From: CAVSLM01 sp963728895
GTDB lineage: Bacteria > Pseudomonadota > Gammaproteobacteria > JBBQDK01
Length of the DNA: 64,000 nt
Direction of reading: 5' to 3'
NCBI GenBank assembly: GCA_963728895.1
Contig: CAVSLM010000007.1
Coordinates: 496,001 to 560,000 of the forward strand
The translations under genes were made by a program, and so were the position numbers. Shown piece by piece: positions 36,351 to 45,612 of the stretch (position 1 is its first letter; every line of letters starts with the position of its first letter). The notes beneath the pieces were generated by a model. It made no database searches and was not told where the DNA came from. It saw only the letters and a program-made list of their open reading frames with translations.

Positions 36351-37130
36351 ATGCGAACTGAGCGTATGCGCAAGATCGCAGTTTGCGTGGCGGCCGCCCT
36401 GCTCTTCGCCCGCGCACCGCTGACCTACGCCGGCGCGCAGTCGGGCTACGCCTATCTCACGCCGGAGATGCAGCAGCTGCAGGACGACGAGTTCGGCAAT
36501 CCGGGACTGTTGGCCGTGGACCAGGGCCGGTCCCTGTTCACCACGCCCGGAGTGCAGGGAAAGTCGTGTGCGGGCTGTCACGGTGAGGACGCGGCCGGAC
36601 TTGCGCCGGAAAAGATCGCGCACTATCCGATTTTCGACGAGAAAACGACCAGGCCCCTGACCCTGCGCGCACAGATCCTGCGCTGCTGGAAGGGGCAGCT
36701 CGGCAATGCGCCCCTGCCCTACGGTGATCGACGCGCGCTGCAGCTCGAAGCATTCGTACGCCACCGGGCACGCGGCGCGACCGTCGACGTGCAGATCAAC
36801 GACGCCATGCGACCCTACTACCAGGCCGGTGACAAGCTCTTTCACACTCGCTGGGGACAGGTCGACATCGCCTGCCACCAGTGCCACGACTATCACGCCG
36901 GCCAGACCTTCCGCGGGCAGATGCTCACCCAGGGACAGACCAACGGCTTTCCCGTCTACCGCTTCACTACCGGCCAGACGGTGGGCCTGCCGGAGCGCAT
37001 CACGGAATGCCTGACCAGCCTGCGCGCCGAGCCCTTTCCCGCGGACTCGCCGGAATATCGGGATCTCGAAGTGTACATGAGCGCTCGCAGCAACGGCCTG
37101 AAGATCGAAACGCCCGGCATCCGGTATTGA
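36351..37130 (+). CDS. soxA: SoxA, di-heme subunit of the SoxAX cytochrome
   Basis: The 259-residue precursor has a signal peptide (KIAVCVAAALLFARAPLTYA) and two heme c motifs, CAGCH and CHQCH, with the SoxA end ITECLTSLRAEPFPADSPEYRDLEVYMSARSNG; the Cys in this last block matches the position of the active-site cysteine persulfide. RCWKGQ, the disulfide segment of the first domain, is also present. Together with SoxX it starts Sox-pathway thiosulfate oxidation. SoxYZ, SoxB and SoxCD are not in the window. Start is uncertain between ATG 36351 and ATG 36366; neither has a clear Shine-Dalgarno. Confidence 0.92.
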   Translation: MRTERMRKIAVCVAAALLFARAPLTYAGAQSGYAYLTPEMQQLQDDEFGNPGLLAVDQGRSLFTTPGVQGKSCAGCHGEDAAGLAPEKIAHYPIFDEKTTRPLTLRAQILRCWKGQLGNAPLPYGDRRALQLEAFVRHRARGATVDVQINDAMRPYYQAGDKLFHTRWGQVDIACHQCHDYHAGQTFRGQMLTQGQTNGFPVYRFTTGQTVGLPERITECLTSLRAEPFPADSPEYRDLEVYMSARSNGLKIETPGIRY

Positions 37131-37283
37131 CCCCTTGCGCGTACGGCGGGATAGGCCGGCGGAATAAACAGTGTGTCATCGTTCGGATGTCGTGAAAAAT
37201 GCCAGATCTTCCTCGCGATCGGGCTGGAGGTAGGGCAAATTCCCCGTGGGAACGTCGCTCGCAGGCGGCGCGATGGCCGCAAC

Positions 37284-37808
37284 TTACTTGCCCGCCGCCC
37301 TGCGCCAGTAGTCGTAGGTCACATCGGCCACGCAGTCCGGATACCGCTCGTACAAGGAGTGCAGGAACTCGAAAAAGGCACCCGCGTGCTGCTCCAGTCC
37401 CAGGGTGTGCAGGCACTCCAGTATGCGCGTGATGCGCAGGTGATTGTGATTGCCACGATGCAGCCATTCGCGGCTGCGCGCGGCAAAGGCGGCGTTGGCG
37501 CGGACTTCGGGCCCGTTGCCGCACCTTACGCAGTCGAGCCCGTAAAAGGCCAGCATGCGCCGCAAGCCGCGCAGCAGACTTTCCCGCAGGCGCTCGTCGT
37601 CACGAAAGGCCTCGATGTCCCGGGCGTTCAACACCGGTGCATCCGGGTTGAACCGGCTGTGCACGCGGGTAGGAAAGAGCCATTGGATATAGTCGTGCGT
37701 GCGCTCGAGCCGCCCATCGTCCCAGGCCAGGATCTCGTCGATCCGGCGACCGGCGCTGTCCGAAGCCTCGCCCCGATGAAACGCGACCAGCGGGGAATCG
37801 TGCCACAT
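37284..37808 (-). CDS. Opioid-growth-factor-receptor (OGFr)-like conserved-region protein
   Basis: The 174-residue protein contains the block IDEILAWDDGRLERTHDYIQWLFPTRVHSRFNPDAPVL (about residues 24-61), which is the core of the OGFr N-terminal conserved region, then a helical remainder with HNHLRITRILECLHTLGLEQHAGAFFEFL. The domain is named from a vertebrate receptor but is widespread as an uncharacterised bacterial protein; no ligand or reaction is established. The ATG at 37808 begins the domain. Neighbours do not suggest a role. Confidence 0.78.
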   Translation of the reverse strand: MWHDSPLVAFHRGEASDSAGRRIDEILAWDDGRLERTHDYIQWLFPTRVHSRFNPDAPVLNARDIEAFRDDERLRESLLRGLRRMLAFYGLDCVRCGNGPEVRANAAFAARSREWLHRGNHNHLRITRILECLHTLGLEQHAGAFFEFLHSLYERYPDCVADVTYDYWRRAAGK

Positions 37809-37984
37809 GGGAGCTCTGCCTGCCTGCGATGAACACGAACGCGCTTCATCGTAGTTGCATGCGGGCACGGCCGCAACCGCCGACGGTGAGCGAGGTTGCG
37901 GCCGCCAGCTCCGCCTTCGCGCGTTCCAGGTCCGGCCGGCATGCGATAACAACGTAGGCACGAACACACGTCGGTGCGGGTCAT

Positions 37985-38310
37985 GCCATCGCGCCGCCGG
38001 GAGCGACGCTCCTACAGGGTGATTCTCTTACCTGCGGGAGCATCGCGCCGCCAGGAGGAAGGTTCTCACAATGATTCGTCAACCGGCGGTGGCGAGGCCT
38101 CCACAGTGGCTCGTTCCCTGGTGGGAGCGAAGCTCTCACCGTGATCCGTTTAACGGCGGCAGGATCCCCGGGTGATTTCGTTTACCGGCAGGAGCGAAGC
38201 AGGTGCCTGTCGCCGATCGACGAGGCAGGTGCCGGCAATGCCGGCACCCGTGGGAGCGGGGCTATGCACCGCGATCCTGCGGCGCGCAGCGCCGCCGCCT
38301 TCGAGCTCGT
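37985..38310. repeat. Cluster of GGGAGCG-type dispersed repeats
   Basis: Degenerate units of the type CCGGGAGCGACGCTCCTACAG, CAGGAGGAAG, TGGGAGCGAAGCTCTCACCGTGA and CAGGAGCGAAGCAGG occur every 50-60 bases, followed by GCCGGCACCCGTGGGAGCGGGGCT (read in two parts) and a GCGCGCAGCGCCGCCG end that match the repeats at 1371-1717. The whole gap 37809-38432 holds no gene that I can support. Confidence 0.65.
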
Positions 38311-38432
38311 TACAAACATCTCAGCAACGCGGCCCTGCGGGCCGCCATCGCGCCGCCGCGAGCGATGCTCGCATGGGCTAGCTCAACTGACCGTGCGGGT
38401 CGTGATCAGCGGCTGCAGACATCGCCGGCCTG

Positions 38433-39179
38433 TCAGTCACTGCGCAGCACGAACGCCTGCTCGACAGTGAAATTGCCGACGCCGCGGTAGCTGGTACTGA
38501 TCCATCCCTTCTCGCGAAGGTACTGGCTCATCTCGGCGTTCATTTCCGGATTGCCGCAAAGCATCACGCGATCCTGCTCCGGATCGGCCGGTGGCAGGTC
38601 GAGCCGCGTGAACAGCTCACCGGAGCGGAACAGGTCGGCGCCGCGTGCCTGGGGATCGAAGGCTTCGCGCGTGACCGTCGGCACGTAGCGCAGGCGCTCG
38701 CCGGCCATGCCTCCGATATCTTCCCGGTAGGCGAGCTCGCGCGCGTTGCGCACCGTGTGCACCAGCACCACGTGCTCGAAATGCTCGTAGACCTGCGGGT
38801 CCCGGATCAGACACATGAATGGCGCCAGCCCGGTGCCCGTTGCAAGCAGATAGAGGTTGCGGCCGGGTTGCACATGCCTGAGCGTCAGCGAACCCGTGGC
38901 CTTGCTGTTGATCCACACCCGATCGCCTTCGCGCACGTTCACCAGCTGGCTGGTGAGCGGTCCGTTCGGCACGTGGATGCTCAGGAATTCCAGGCGCTCC
39001 GCCTCCGGCGGCGAGACGATGGAATAGGCGCGCGCGATGAGCTTGCTGTCGGAACGCAGTCCCAGGGTGACGAACTCTCCACTCTCGAATTCAAAACCTT
39101 CAGGCCTGGTGGTCTCGAAGCTGAAGGTCTTCTCGGACCACGGCCGGACCGAGGTGACGCGTTGTTCGGTGTACGGCAA
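38433..39179 (-). CDS. fpr: Ferredoxin-NADP(+) reductase (Fpr type)
   Basis: The 248-residue flavoenzyme has the FAD-binding barrel (LIARAYSIVSPPEAERLEF, the RxYS motif), the phosphate/NADP region LLATGTGLAPFMCLIRDP (GTGxxPF), VMLCGNPEMNAEM and the C-terminal VEQAFVLRSD, all as in bacterial Fpr. It passes electrons between NADPH and ferredoxin or flavodoxin, in redox and iron-sulfur homeostasis. The start is a TTG at 39179 with GGGAGG five bases upstream, giving the family length; no ATG fits the N-terminus. The upstream frame to 39593 lacks homology. Confidence 0.92.
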   Translation of the reverse strand: MPYTEQRVTSVRPWSEKTFSFETTRPEGFEFESGEFVTLGLRSDSKLIARAYSIVSPPEAERLEFLSIHVPNGPLTSQLVNVREGDRVWINSKATGSLTLRHVQPGRNLYLLATGTGLAPFMCLIRDPQVYEHFEHVVLVHTVRNARELAYREDIGGMAGERLRYVPTVTREAFDPQARGADLFRSGELFTRLDLPPADPEQDRVMLCGNPEMNAEMSQYLREKGWISTSYRGVGNFTVEQAFVLRSD

Positions 39180-39649
39180 AGCATCCTCCCGCAAGATGTT
39201 GGTTGGCCGTGCGTACAATCCCTTTGCAAAGCATATTCTTGGACCCGGGCGGATGCGAGTGGTTCCCGCCGGTCCGGGCCCGGCGCGAGGCCCCTGGGTC
39301 ATGCAATCGGCAGGCGAGCTGAGGGGCCGGTGGACAGGCGTTCTCGACCACCGGACCAAGCAGCGGTCGGTTCTCGACCCTTGAGGAAACTTGCGCGTAA
39401 ACCCGCATGTATCACCGGGCGGCGGCGCAATAGCATACTGCAACTGCGGCCATGGAAGTTTCTGTCGACCCGGAAATGCCGTGTGTAGCGGTGATAACCC
39501 TATCCCGCTCTCGCTGGTTCTGGCATACCGGAACCTGACGCCAGCGAACGGAGTGGCTACGGCTACGTCCTTTCCAGAGCGGCAACCGGACACGCGAGCC
39601 CTGCGCCGGCATCCGGGAGCATATACAGGTTAATGAAGCACCATGCAAA

Positions 39650-39898
39650 GTGAGCCCATTCGGATTCGTGCCGGCGCTCCTGCACGGCCTCTATGTCTTC
39701 CCCGACCGGCAGCGTCAGGGAATCGGCCGCACGCTGCTGCGTGCAGTCGAGGATGCGGCACGCGAGCTCGGGTACTTCCGATTGCGCGTCAAGGCGCAGC
39801 CGCAAGCGGTGGAATTCTTCCTCGGCCAGGGTTACCGGCCTGACACCGGCGCAGCTGCGAGGCGTGACCATCCGCACCAGCTATCGAAGTCGCTCTGA
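39650..39898 (+). pseudogene. GNAT acetyltransferase C-terminal fragment
   Basis: The frame encodes LHGLYVFPDRQRQGIGRTLL followed by AVEDAARELGYFRLRVKAQPQAVEFFLGQGYRP, that is, the acetyl-CoA-binding motif A (RQRQGIG) and motif B of a GNAT enzyme. The N-terminal half of the fold is missing and the end may shift frame, as another frame gives LTPAQLRGVTIRTSY. It is most likely a truncated, non-functional gene. Confidence 0.6.
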
Positions 39899-40040
39899 GC
39901 GTCGGCACGCCGGCCGATCACGCTGATCGGACTCCCGCCGCCCCAACGGTCTCCCTGCGCCTGTGCTCCCGAACGCGCAGGGGCGCCGCCCTCACCGCTC
40001 ATCAGCAACAGGATTGGCGCGCACCGCCAGTTGCCCGGAT

Positions 40041-40215
40041 GCCACCATCTGCAAGCGTCTGGTCGAGCTCATGGGCGGACGTATCGGCGCAGACAGCACG
40101 CCTGGCCGCGGCTCGAGCTTCTGGATCGAGCTCACGCTGCGGCGCGCCACGTCGGCGCTGGCCGCGCCCGACGACTCGGCCGCGTTGGCCGGTGTCGACG
40201 ACAAGCGGACGACCA
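40041..40215 (+). pseudogene. Histidine kinase ATPase-domain remnant
   Basis: ATICKRLVELMGGRIGADST PGRGSSFWIELTL is the last part of a HATPase domain of a hybrid or bacteriophytochrome-like histidine kinase (G2 box onwards). Nothing upstream continues the kinase, and the frame ends without a known domain. It is a gene relic. The rest of 39180-40249 holds no other recognisable feature. Confidence 0.6.
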
Positions 40216-40249
40216 GCTGCCAATTCCTTCACCTGACCCTCCGGCTGGC

Positions 40250-41557
40250 TCATACCGATTCCAGCAGATCGTGCTCGAACAGCGTGCGCGCCGTATCCCG
40301 CACCAGGGCGAAATCGACGTTTGCACGTTCTGCCATCTCGAGCAACGTGTGATGACCATCGGCGAGATTCAGCACCCACAGCATCGCCATCTGCTTTTCC
40401 GCCTGCCGGCTGTCGCCGCCGATGGCGCTGTACAGTCCGCGCCTCCCGAGCTGGGGCTCGCACTTTGGATTCGTGCTGCGGTAGGTGAGGTTGCCCTCCA
40501 GCACGTCGATCACACGCAGGTAGGTCTCCAACGAGCGTTGCAGCGCTTCGGGACGCACCAGGTCCAGATTGTCCGCGGAAGTGTGGTACTCGGGAAACTT
40601 TCCGTGGGGGGTGCGCATCAGACAACCGACCGGCAGATCGAAGGCGGGTGAGCAGTACTGCCGCTCGTCATAGCCGTAGGGAAAGAAGTCCTGCACGCCA
40701 TAGGCATCTTCGCCGTGCTTCAGTACATGCTCCACCGCGTGATCGACCTCCGCATCGCCGCGCCGGCTGCGCTTGTAGGTGAACGGGCCGGCGTCACCGA
40801 TGCAGGTCACCACCAGTCCGTGCCGGATGTGCTCGAGCCGCGCCTCATTGCGCGACAACCAGACGATGGATCCGATGGTACCCGGGATGAGCAGGATGCG
40901 ATATGAGTAGCGCAGCGGCAGCGTGGCGAGGTGCCGCGCCAGAAAGGTCACCAGTGCGATGCCGGAAAGATTGTCGTTGCACAAGGACGGGTGGCACACG
41001 TGGCAGGAGAGCAGCACCTCCTCCCGAGTGGCGCCGGGGATCAGGCACTCCGCATAGGTAAGGTGGCCGTCGGCGAGATCGGCGTCGATGCAGACCTCGT
41101 ACTGCCCCTGGGCAAGCGCATCCATGGTGCGCTGGGCCGCGCACAGGCCCCAGTCCTCCCGGTAGTAGCTGGTCCGGTAGGGGATCCAGTCCGGATGCTC
41201 GGGCAGCGTGTGCACGTGGCGCCTGAGCTCGGCAAGCGACACCGTGCCGCGGAACGGGGCGCTGTAGCTGACCACGTGCAGGTTGGAGCTACGGAAATCG
41301 ATCACCCGCTCGCCCGCGTCGTTCTTGACGTAGGCGTCGCGGATATTCCACTCGCGTGGCACCGTCCAGTCGAAAGCAGGCGTGCCGGTCGCTATCTCCT
41401 GCACCTGCAGCGGAATGCGTCGTGCGAGGATCTCCAACGTGCGGCGCACGCCGTCGCCCGTGATGCTGCGACAGATCGGATAGAGCTCCGCCACGAGCGC
41501 ATGCATTGCCCGGCCGGTGCCCGGTTCCGGCATGGGTATGGGCCGCGGCACATTCAT
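40250..41557 (-). CDS. DUF4910/aminopeptidase-like protein of polysaccharide clusters
   Basis: The 435-residue protein has a zinc-peptidase-like core, LLSCHVCHPSLCNDNLSGIALVTFLA (about residues 205-230), resembling the metal-binding His-Asp motif of M28 aminopeptidases, with TPHGKFPEYHTSADNLD (about 335-351) as a second ligand region and a C-terminal winged-helix-like tail. Members of this group often sit in O-antigen and capsule clusters, where a sugar-modifying or deacylating role has been suggested but not shown to my knowledge. Its ATG overlaps the stop of the RfbC-like gene (ATGA), placing it last in the operon. Confidence 0.82.
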   Translation of the reverse strand: MNVPRPIPMPEPGTGRAMHALVAELYPICRSITGDGVRRTLEILARRIPLQVQEIATGTPAFDWTVPREWNIRDAYVKNDAGERVIDFRSSNLHVVSYSAPFRGTVSLAELRRHVHTLPEHPDWIPYRTSYYREDWGLCAAQRTMDALAQGQYEVCIDADLADGHLTYAECLIPGATREEVLLSCHVCHPSLCNDNLSGIALVTFLARHLATLPLRYSYRILLIPGTIGSIVWLSRNEARLEHIRHGLVVTCIGDAGPFTYKRSRRGDAEVDHAVEHVLKHGEDAYGVQDFFPYGYDERQYCSPAFDLPVGCLMRTPHGKFPEYHTSADNLDLVRPEALQRSLETYLRVIDVLEGNLTYRSTNPKCEPQLGRRGLYSAIGGDSRQAEKQMAMLWVLNLADGHHTLLEMAERANVDFALVRDTARTLFEHDLLESV

Positions 41558-42084
41558 GGCCGGAAGTCCGGATAATCCCGGTCGCGGGGCGAAATCACCT
41601 CGGGCGCGCAGGGCCACTCGATCCCGAATGCCGGATCGTTCCAGCGCACTCCACAGGCATGCTCGGCCGAGTGGAACTGCGACATCTGATAGAACACCTC
41701 GGTATCGTCCTCCAGCGTCACGAAGCCGTGTGCGCACCCTTCAGGCACGTACATCATCGCGCGGTTGGCGCCGCTCAGCTCGGCCGCCTCCCAGCGCAGG
41801 TAGCTCGCCGAGTCGCGACGCAGGTCCACTACCACGTCGTAGATCGCGCCCGCCGTGCAGCGCACCAGCTTGGCCTCCTCGCAGGGCGCGCGCTGGTAGT
41901 GCATTCCGCGCAAGGTGCCACGCCTGCGGTTGAAGGAGACGTTGCATTGCACGAGCGCGGTATTGAGGCCCTGCCCGGCGAACTCGCGGCTGCACCAGGT
42001 GCGGGCGAAGAAGCCCCGCTCGTCCCCGATGATCTGCGGCTCGATGACGTACACTCCCGCGATGCCTGTGGCCCGAAACTGCAT
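41554..42084 (-). CDS. dTDP-4-dehydrorhamnose 3,5-epimerase family (RfbC-like)
   Basis: The 176-residue cupin enzyme has the conserved catalytic histidine in RRGTLRGMHYQ, the acid/base region VVVDLRRDSASYLRW, the VPEGCAHGFVTLEDDTEVFYQMS block with the catalytic Tyr, and a GVRWNDPAFGIEWP end. It epimerises C3 and/or C5 of a nucleotide-4-keto-sugar. With a cytidylyltransferase (rfbF) in the operon, the substrate is more likely CDP-linked than dTDP-linked (inference). The ATG overlaps the stop of the methyltransferase (TGATG) and the stop overlaps the next gene (ATGA). Confidence 0.9.
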   Translation of the reverse strand: MQFRATGIAGVYVIEPQIIGDERGFFARTWCSREFAGQGLNTALVQCNVSFNRRRGTLRGMHYQRAPCEEAKLVRCTAGAIYDVVVDLRRDSASYLRWEAAELSGANRAMMYVPEGCAHGFVTLEDDTEVFYQMSQFHSAEHACGVRWNDPAFGIEWPCAPEVISPRDRDYPDFRP

Positions 42085-43317
42085 CAGAGCACGGTGACCT
42101 CGGGAATCATCACCACGAACCGTCCATCCCATTCACGGATGTGCGCCATCTGCTCCATGATCTCCTCCTTGAGGTTCCAGGGCAGGATCACCACGTAGTC
42201 CGGACAGCGTCTCGGCGATGCGTTCCGGGGCGTGGATGGGGATGCGCGTACCCGGCAGGTACAGGCCCTGCTTGTGCGGGCTCCTGTCCACGGTGTATTC
42301 GATCATGTCCGTGCGTATCCCGCAGTAGTTCAGGAGCGTATTGCCCTTGGCAGGCGCGCCGTAGCCGACGATGCGCTTGCCCCTGCGGCGCTCCCCGATC
42401 AGGAACTCGAGAATGCTCCACTTGGTGTCGATCACCTGGCGCGCGAAGGACTCGTAATGGCCGAGGTCGGCGAAGCCGTCGCGCAGCTCGCGCTCGCGCA
42501 GCGCCACCGCGCGCTCCGACACCGGCTTGCTGTCGTCATCGCTGTGGCGCGCGTAGATGCGCAGCGAGCCGCCGTGGGTCGACAGCTCCTCGACATCGAA
42601 CAGCGTGAGACCGTGGTGGGCGAAGACCTTTTCCACCGTCAGGAACGAAAAGTACGAGAAGTGCTCGTGATAGATGGTGTCGAACTGGCGTTCGGCCATG
42701 AGCCTGGCGAGGTGCGGAAACTCCATGGTGATCACCCCGCTGGGCTTCAGCAGGATCTTCATTCCGGCAACAAAGTCGTTCAGGTTGGGCACGTGTGCCA
42801 ACACGTTGTTGCCGAGCATCAGGTCGGCCTGGCGGCCCCCGGCGGCCAGCTCGCGCGCCGTCTCCACGCCGAAGAACTTCACCACCGTGGGTATGCCCTT
42901 GGCGACGGCGACCTCGGCCACGTTGGCGGCAGGCTCCACGCCCAGCACCTGGATCCCGCCCTGCTTAAAATACTGCAGCAGATAGCCGTCGTTGCTGGCG
43001 ATCTCCACGACCTGGCTGCCACCGTGCAATCCGAAGCGCCGCGTGACCAGCTCGGTGTAGGCCTGGGCATGGCGCAGCCAGCTCTCGGAATAGGAGGAGA
43101 AATAGGCGTAGTCGCTGAAGATGTCCTCGCCCGTCTCGTAGACCAGCAGCTGCACCAGGAAGCACTCCCCGCACACGTAGGCGTGCAGCGGATAGAACGG
43201 CTCCGCCTGCTGGTAGCGTTCCTCCGAGATGTAGGAATTCGCCATGGGCGAAGTGCCGAGGTCCGCGAAGGTGTGCTTCAGCGCAGCGTTGCAGAACCTG
43301 CAGTTGGCATCGCTCAT
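42084..43317 (-). CDS. NDP-hexose C-methyltransferase (SAM-dependent), frame break near 3' end
   Basis: The enzyme has an N-terminal zinc-binding domain (CRFCNAALKHTFADLG ... CGECFLVQ), a SAM-binding Rossmann domain (VVEIASNDGYLLQYF, VLGVEPAANVAEVAV) and a C-terminal domain with IVGYGAPAKGNTLLNYCGI, the TylCIII/NovU-type sugar C-methyltransferase architecture. It adds a branch methyl to a nucleotide-keto-deoxysugar. The main frame stops at 42133, but a one-base change at about 42206 restores the conserved end RPDYVVILPWNLKEEIM...VMIPEVTVL, whose TGA at 42084-42086 meets the next ATG. Start at 43317 overlaps the upstream stop (ATGA). Intact length would be about 410 residues. Confidence 0.88.
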
Positions 43318-44396
43318 GTACCGACCCTCGCCTGCGCCGGCACCGGCGCGCATCCGGTCCATTCCAGCTCGTCCGAGAGCAGTCCGATCTCCTGCAGATG
43401 GTTCAGTACCTTCAGCCGCATGAACATGGAGCTGCGGAAATTGGCGTCGCTGAACTGCATGTGCTCGAGCCCATCGCGCAGCTGGCGGATCGCGAGATGC
43501 AGATCGACCACCGGCTGGTGGTTGGGCGCGAGGCGCTTGAACAGGTCGAAGTTCACGCGGTAGGAGCGCTTGTCGGGCTGCGCATCCTTGTTGATGGACA
43601 CCCGCACGCCCGGGATGACCTCGGCCACGGCCTCGGCGAGATCCCTGACCTGATAGTTCCACTGGTCGCTGCCCGTGTTGACCGCGAGGAAGGCACCGCC
43701 GTCATCGGGGCTGCGGCCGACGGCCCAATCCATGGCGCGCGCCATGTCGGTCACCGTGATCAGCGGGCGCCAGGGCGTCCCGTCGCTCAGTATGGTGATG
43801 TTCCTGGCGGTCACGGCGCCCGCCACGAAATCGTTGAGCACCAGATCCAGGCGCAGGCGTTCGCTCATGCCGCAGGCGGTGGCAAAGCGCAGGCTGGTCA
43901 CCACGAAGCGCTCATCCGCGAGCGGCTCCAGCTCGCGCTCGGTCTGCACCTTCGACCGCGCATAGGCGGTCAACGGGTTCAGCGGAGAGTCCTCCGTGCG
44001 TGCCTCGTCGGTCGCCGTGCCGTACATGCTGCAGCTGGAGGCGAACACGAAGCTGCGCACGCCCGCCTCCTTGGCGAGGCGTGCCAGGCGGATGCTGGCG
44101 TGATAATTGATGTCCATGGTGACCCGCTCGAAGCGGTTGCCCATGGGGTCGTTCGAAATTGCGGCCAGGTGCACCACCGCGTCGACACCGTTCAGCAGGT
44201 CTGCACTCAGGCGCCGCACGTCGCGAAAATACTGCACGTCCGCACGGCACTCCGGCAGGATCTCTGCATCGGTCAGGCGGTTGGCGAAGAAGCCGACGTC
44301 CAGGCCGATCAGCTCGGCGCCCGGATACGACTCGCGCAACCGTTCGATCAGGCAGGGACCGATGTAGCCCATGTTGCCCGTGATCAGAATTCTCAC
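43314..44396 (-). CDS. NAD-dependent epimerase/dehydratase (extended SDR)
   Basis: The 360-residue enzyme has the Rossmann motif ITGNMGYIGPCLIERL (a variant of TGxxGxxG), the SSCSMYG serine, the YARSK catalytic pair (Tyr-x3-Lys) and a sugar-nucleotide-binding C-terminal half. It acts on a nucleotide sugar as an epimerase, dehydratase or 4-ketoreductase. It does not look like a canonical CDP-glucose 4,6-dehydratase (RfbG), which the pathway would need and which is missing from the window. Co-directional with neighbours; its stop overlaps the methyltransferase start by four bases. Confidence 0.88.
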   Translation of the reverse strand: MRILITGNMGYIGPCLIERLRESYPGAELIGLDVGFFANRLTDAEILPECRADVQYFRDVRRLSADLLNGVDAVVHLAAISNDPMGNRFERVTMDINYHASIRLARLAKEAGVRSFVFASSCSMYGTATDEARTEDSPLNPLTAYARSKVQTERELEPLADERFVVTSLRFATACGMSERLRLDLVLNDFVAGAVTARNITILSDGTPWRPLITVTDMARAMDWAVGRSPDDGGAFLAVNTGSDQWNYQVRDLAEAVAEVIPGVRVSINKDAQPDKRSYRVNFDLFKRLAPNHQPVVDLHLAIRQLRDGLEHMQFSDANFRSSMFMRLKVLNHLQEIGLLSDELEWTGCAPVPAQARVGT

Positions 44397-44408
44397 TGCG
44401 TAACCCCC

Positions 44409-45608
44409 TCAATGAAGTTTCGTTTGAATCTGCTCGCACACGTACTGCGCGAACGGCAGCGCGCAGGTGAATGCCGGAGAAACCGCATTCAGCACGTGCA
44501 TGGAGCGATCGTCACCCTCCAGCACGAAATCCATCACCAGGCTGTACTCCTGCAAGTCCAGCAGCTGGGCGCGTATGCCCGGCTGGCCCCAGTGACGGTA
44601 CTGTCCCCGCTGCACCCCGTCGACCAGCTCCGCCGCCAGGGTGACCATGCGGGCCCGCGAGTGCTTGCGGATCTCCTCGTACGCCAGGCGTTTGAAGTCG
44701 AAGCCCGAGGACACGAACAACCGTCCCTGTCGGAGGAGTATCTCCAGCAGCTCCGGGACATTGAAGTTCTCCAGCGCGGAATAGTTCTCGCGCCAGAAAG
44801 CGGGAATGGCCGTGGGACCGATCTTTACCGTTCCGTCGACCGCCACCGTGAAATGCACGCCGAGAAACGGATTGCGCAGGTCCGGGACCGGATACACATT
44901 GGTGCGCAGGGCTCCCGGCGGCTCGTCCGAATACAGATACAGGCCCTTGAACGGCAGGATGCGGTAGTGCTGCGAATACCCATAGGCGCGCGCGATCCGG
45001 TCTGCATACAACCCCGCCGCGTTCACGACGTAGCCCGCCGGAATTTCCCCGGCGCTGGTGCGCACGCCGGCTGCGCCCGCACCGAGAAAGCGTACCCCAC
45101 AGCGGATCACCACACCCTCCCGCTCGGCATCCCGCTTCATTGCCGCCATCACTTCGGGCGGATCCACCGACGAGGTGGTGGGCGAGAAGATTGCCCGCCC
45201 GCAGGTGCGCACCCGCGGCTCGACCTCGCGCGCCTCCTGCTCGGTCATGGCGTGCAGCTCGATGCCGTTGCGCTCGCCCCGCCTCAACAGCTCGTCGAGA
45301 GCAGCGTGCTCACTTTCGTCTTTGGCAACAACCAGTTTCCCGCACTTGTTGATGGCAATTCCGTTTTCCTCACAGTAGGCGGTCATGTCTCGATTGCCGG
45401 CCTTGGTGAAGCGGGCCTTGAGGCTGTCGGGCGAGTAGTAGAAGCCTGCATGCAGCACACCGCTGTTGCGCCCGCTGGCATGCAGGCCCGCATCGGATTC
45501 CTTTTCGATCAGAGTGACGCTGGCGTCGGCGTAGCGACGACGCAGCTCGCGAGCGATGTTGAGGCCGATGATGCCGCCCCCCACGACTACGAAATCGGTG
45601 CCCCGCAT
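44409..45608 (-). CDS. FAD-dependent oxidoreductase, L-2-hydroxyglutarate oxidase (LhgO) family
   Basis: The 399-residue DAO-type flavoenzyme starts DFVVVGGGIIGLNIARELRRR (FAD dinucleotide-binding fold) and has the family's HASGRNSGVLHAGFYY motif for flavin attachment, NAAGLYADRIA, and a conserved IGPTAIPAFWRENY segment. Its relatives oxidise L-2-hydroxyglutarate, but homologues also occur in surface-polysaccharide operons, where the substrate is not known. Placement between rfbF and the SDR gene, 12 and 4 bases from its neighbours, argues for a sugar or hydroxy-acid substituent role here (inference). Confidence 0.85.
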   Translation of the reverse strand: MRGTDFVVVGGGIIGLNIARELRRRYADASVTLIEKESDAGLHASGRNSGVLHAGFYYSPDSLKARFTKAGNRDMTAYCEENGIAINKCGKLVVAKDESEHAALDELLRRGERNGIELHAMTEQEAREVEPRVRTCGRAIFSPTTSSVDPPEVMAAMKRDAEREGVVIRCGVRFLGAGAAGVRTSAGEIPAGYVVNAAGLYADRIARAYGYSQHYRILPFKGLYLYSDEPPGALRTNVYPVPDLRNPFLGVHFTVAVDGTVKIGPTAIPAFWRENYSALENFNVPELLEILLRQGRLFVSSGFDFKRLAYEEIRKHSRARMVTLAAELVDGVQRGQYRHWGQPGIRAQLLDLQEYSLVMDFVLEGDDRSMHVLNAVSPAFTCALPFAQYVCEQIQTKLH

Positions 45609-45612
45609 GGAT

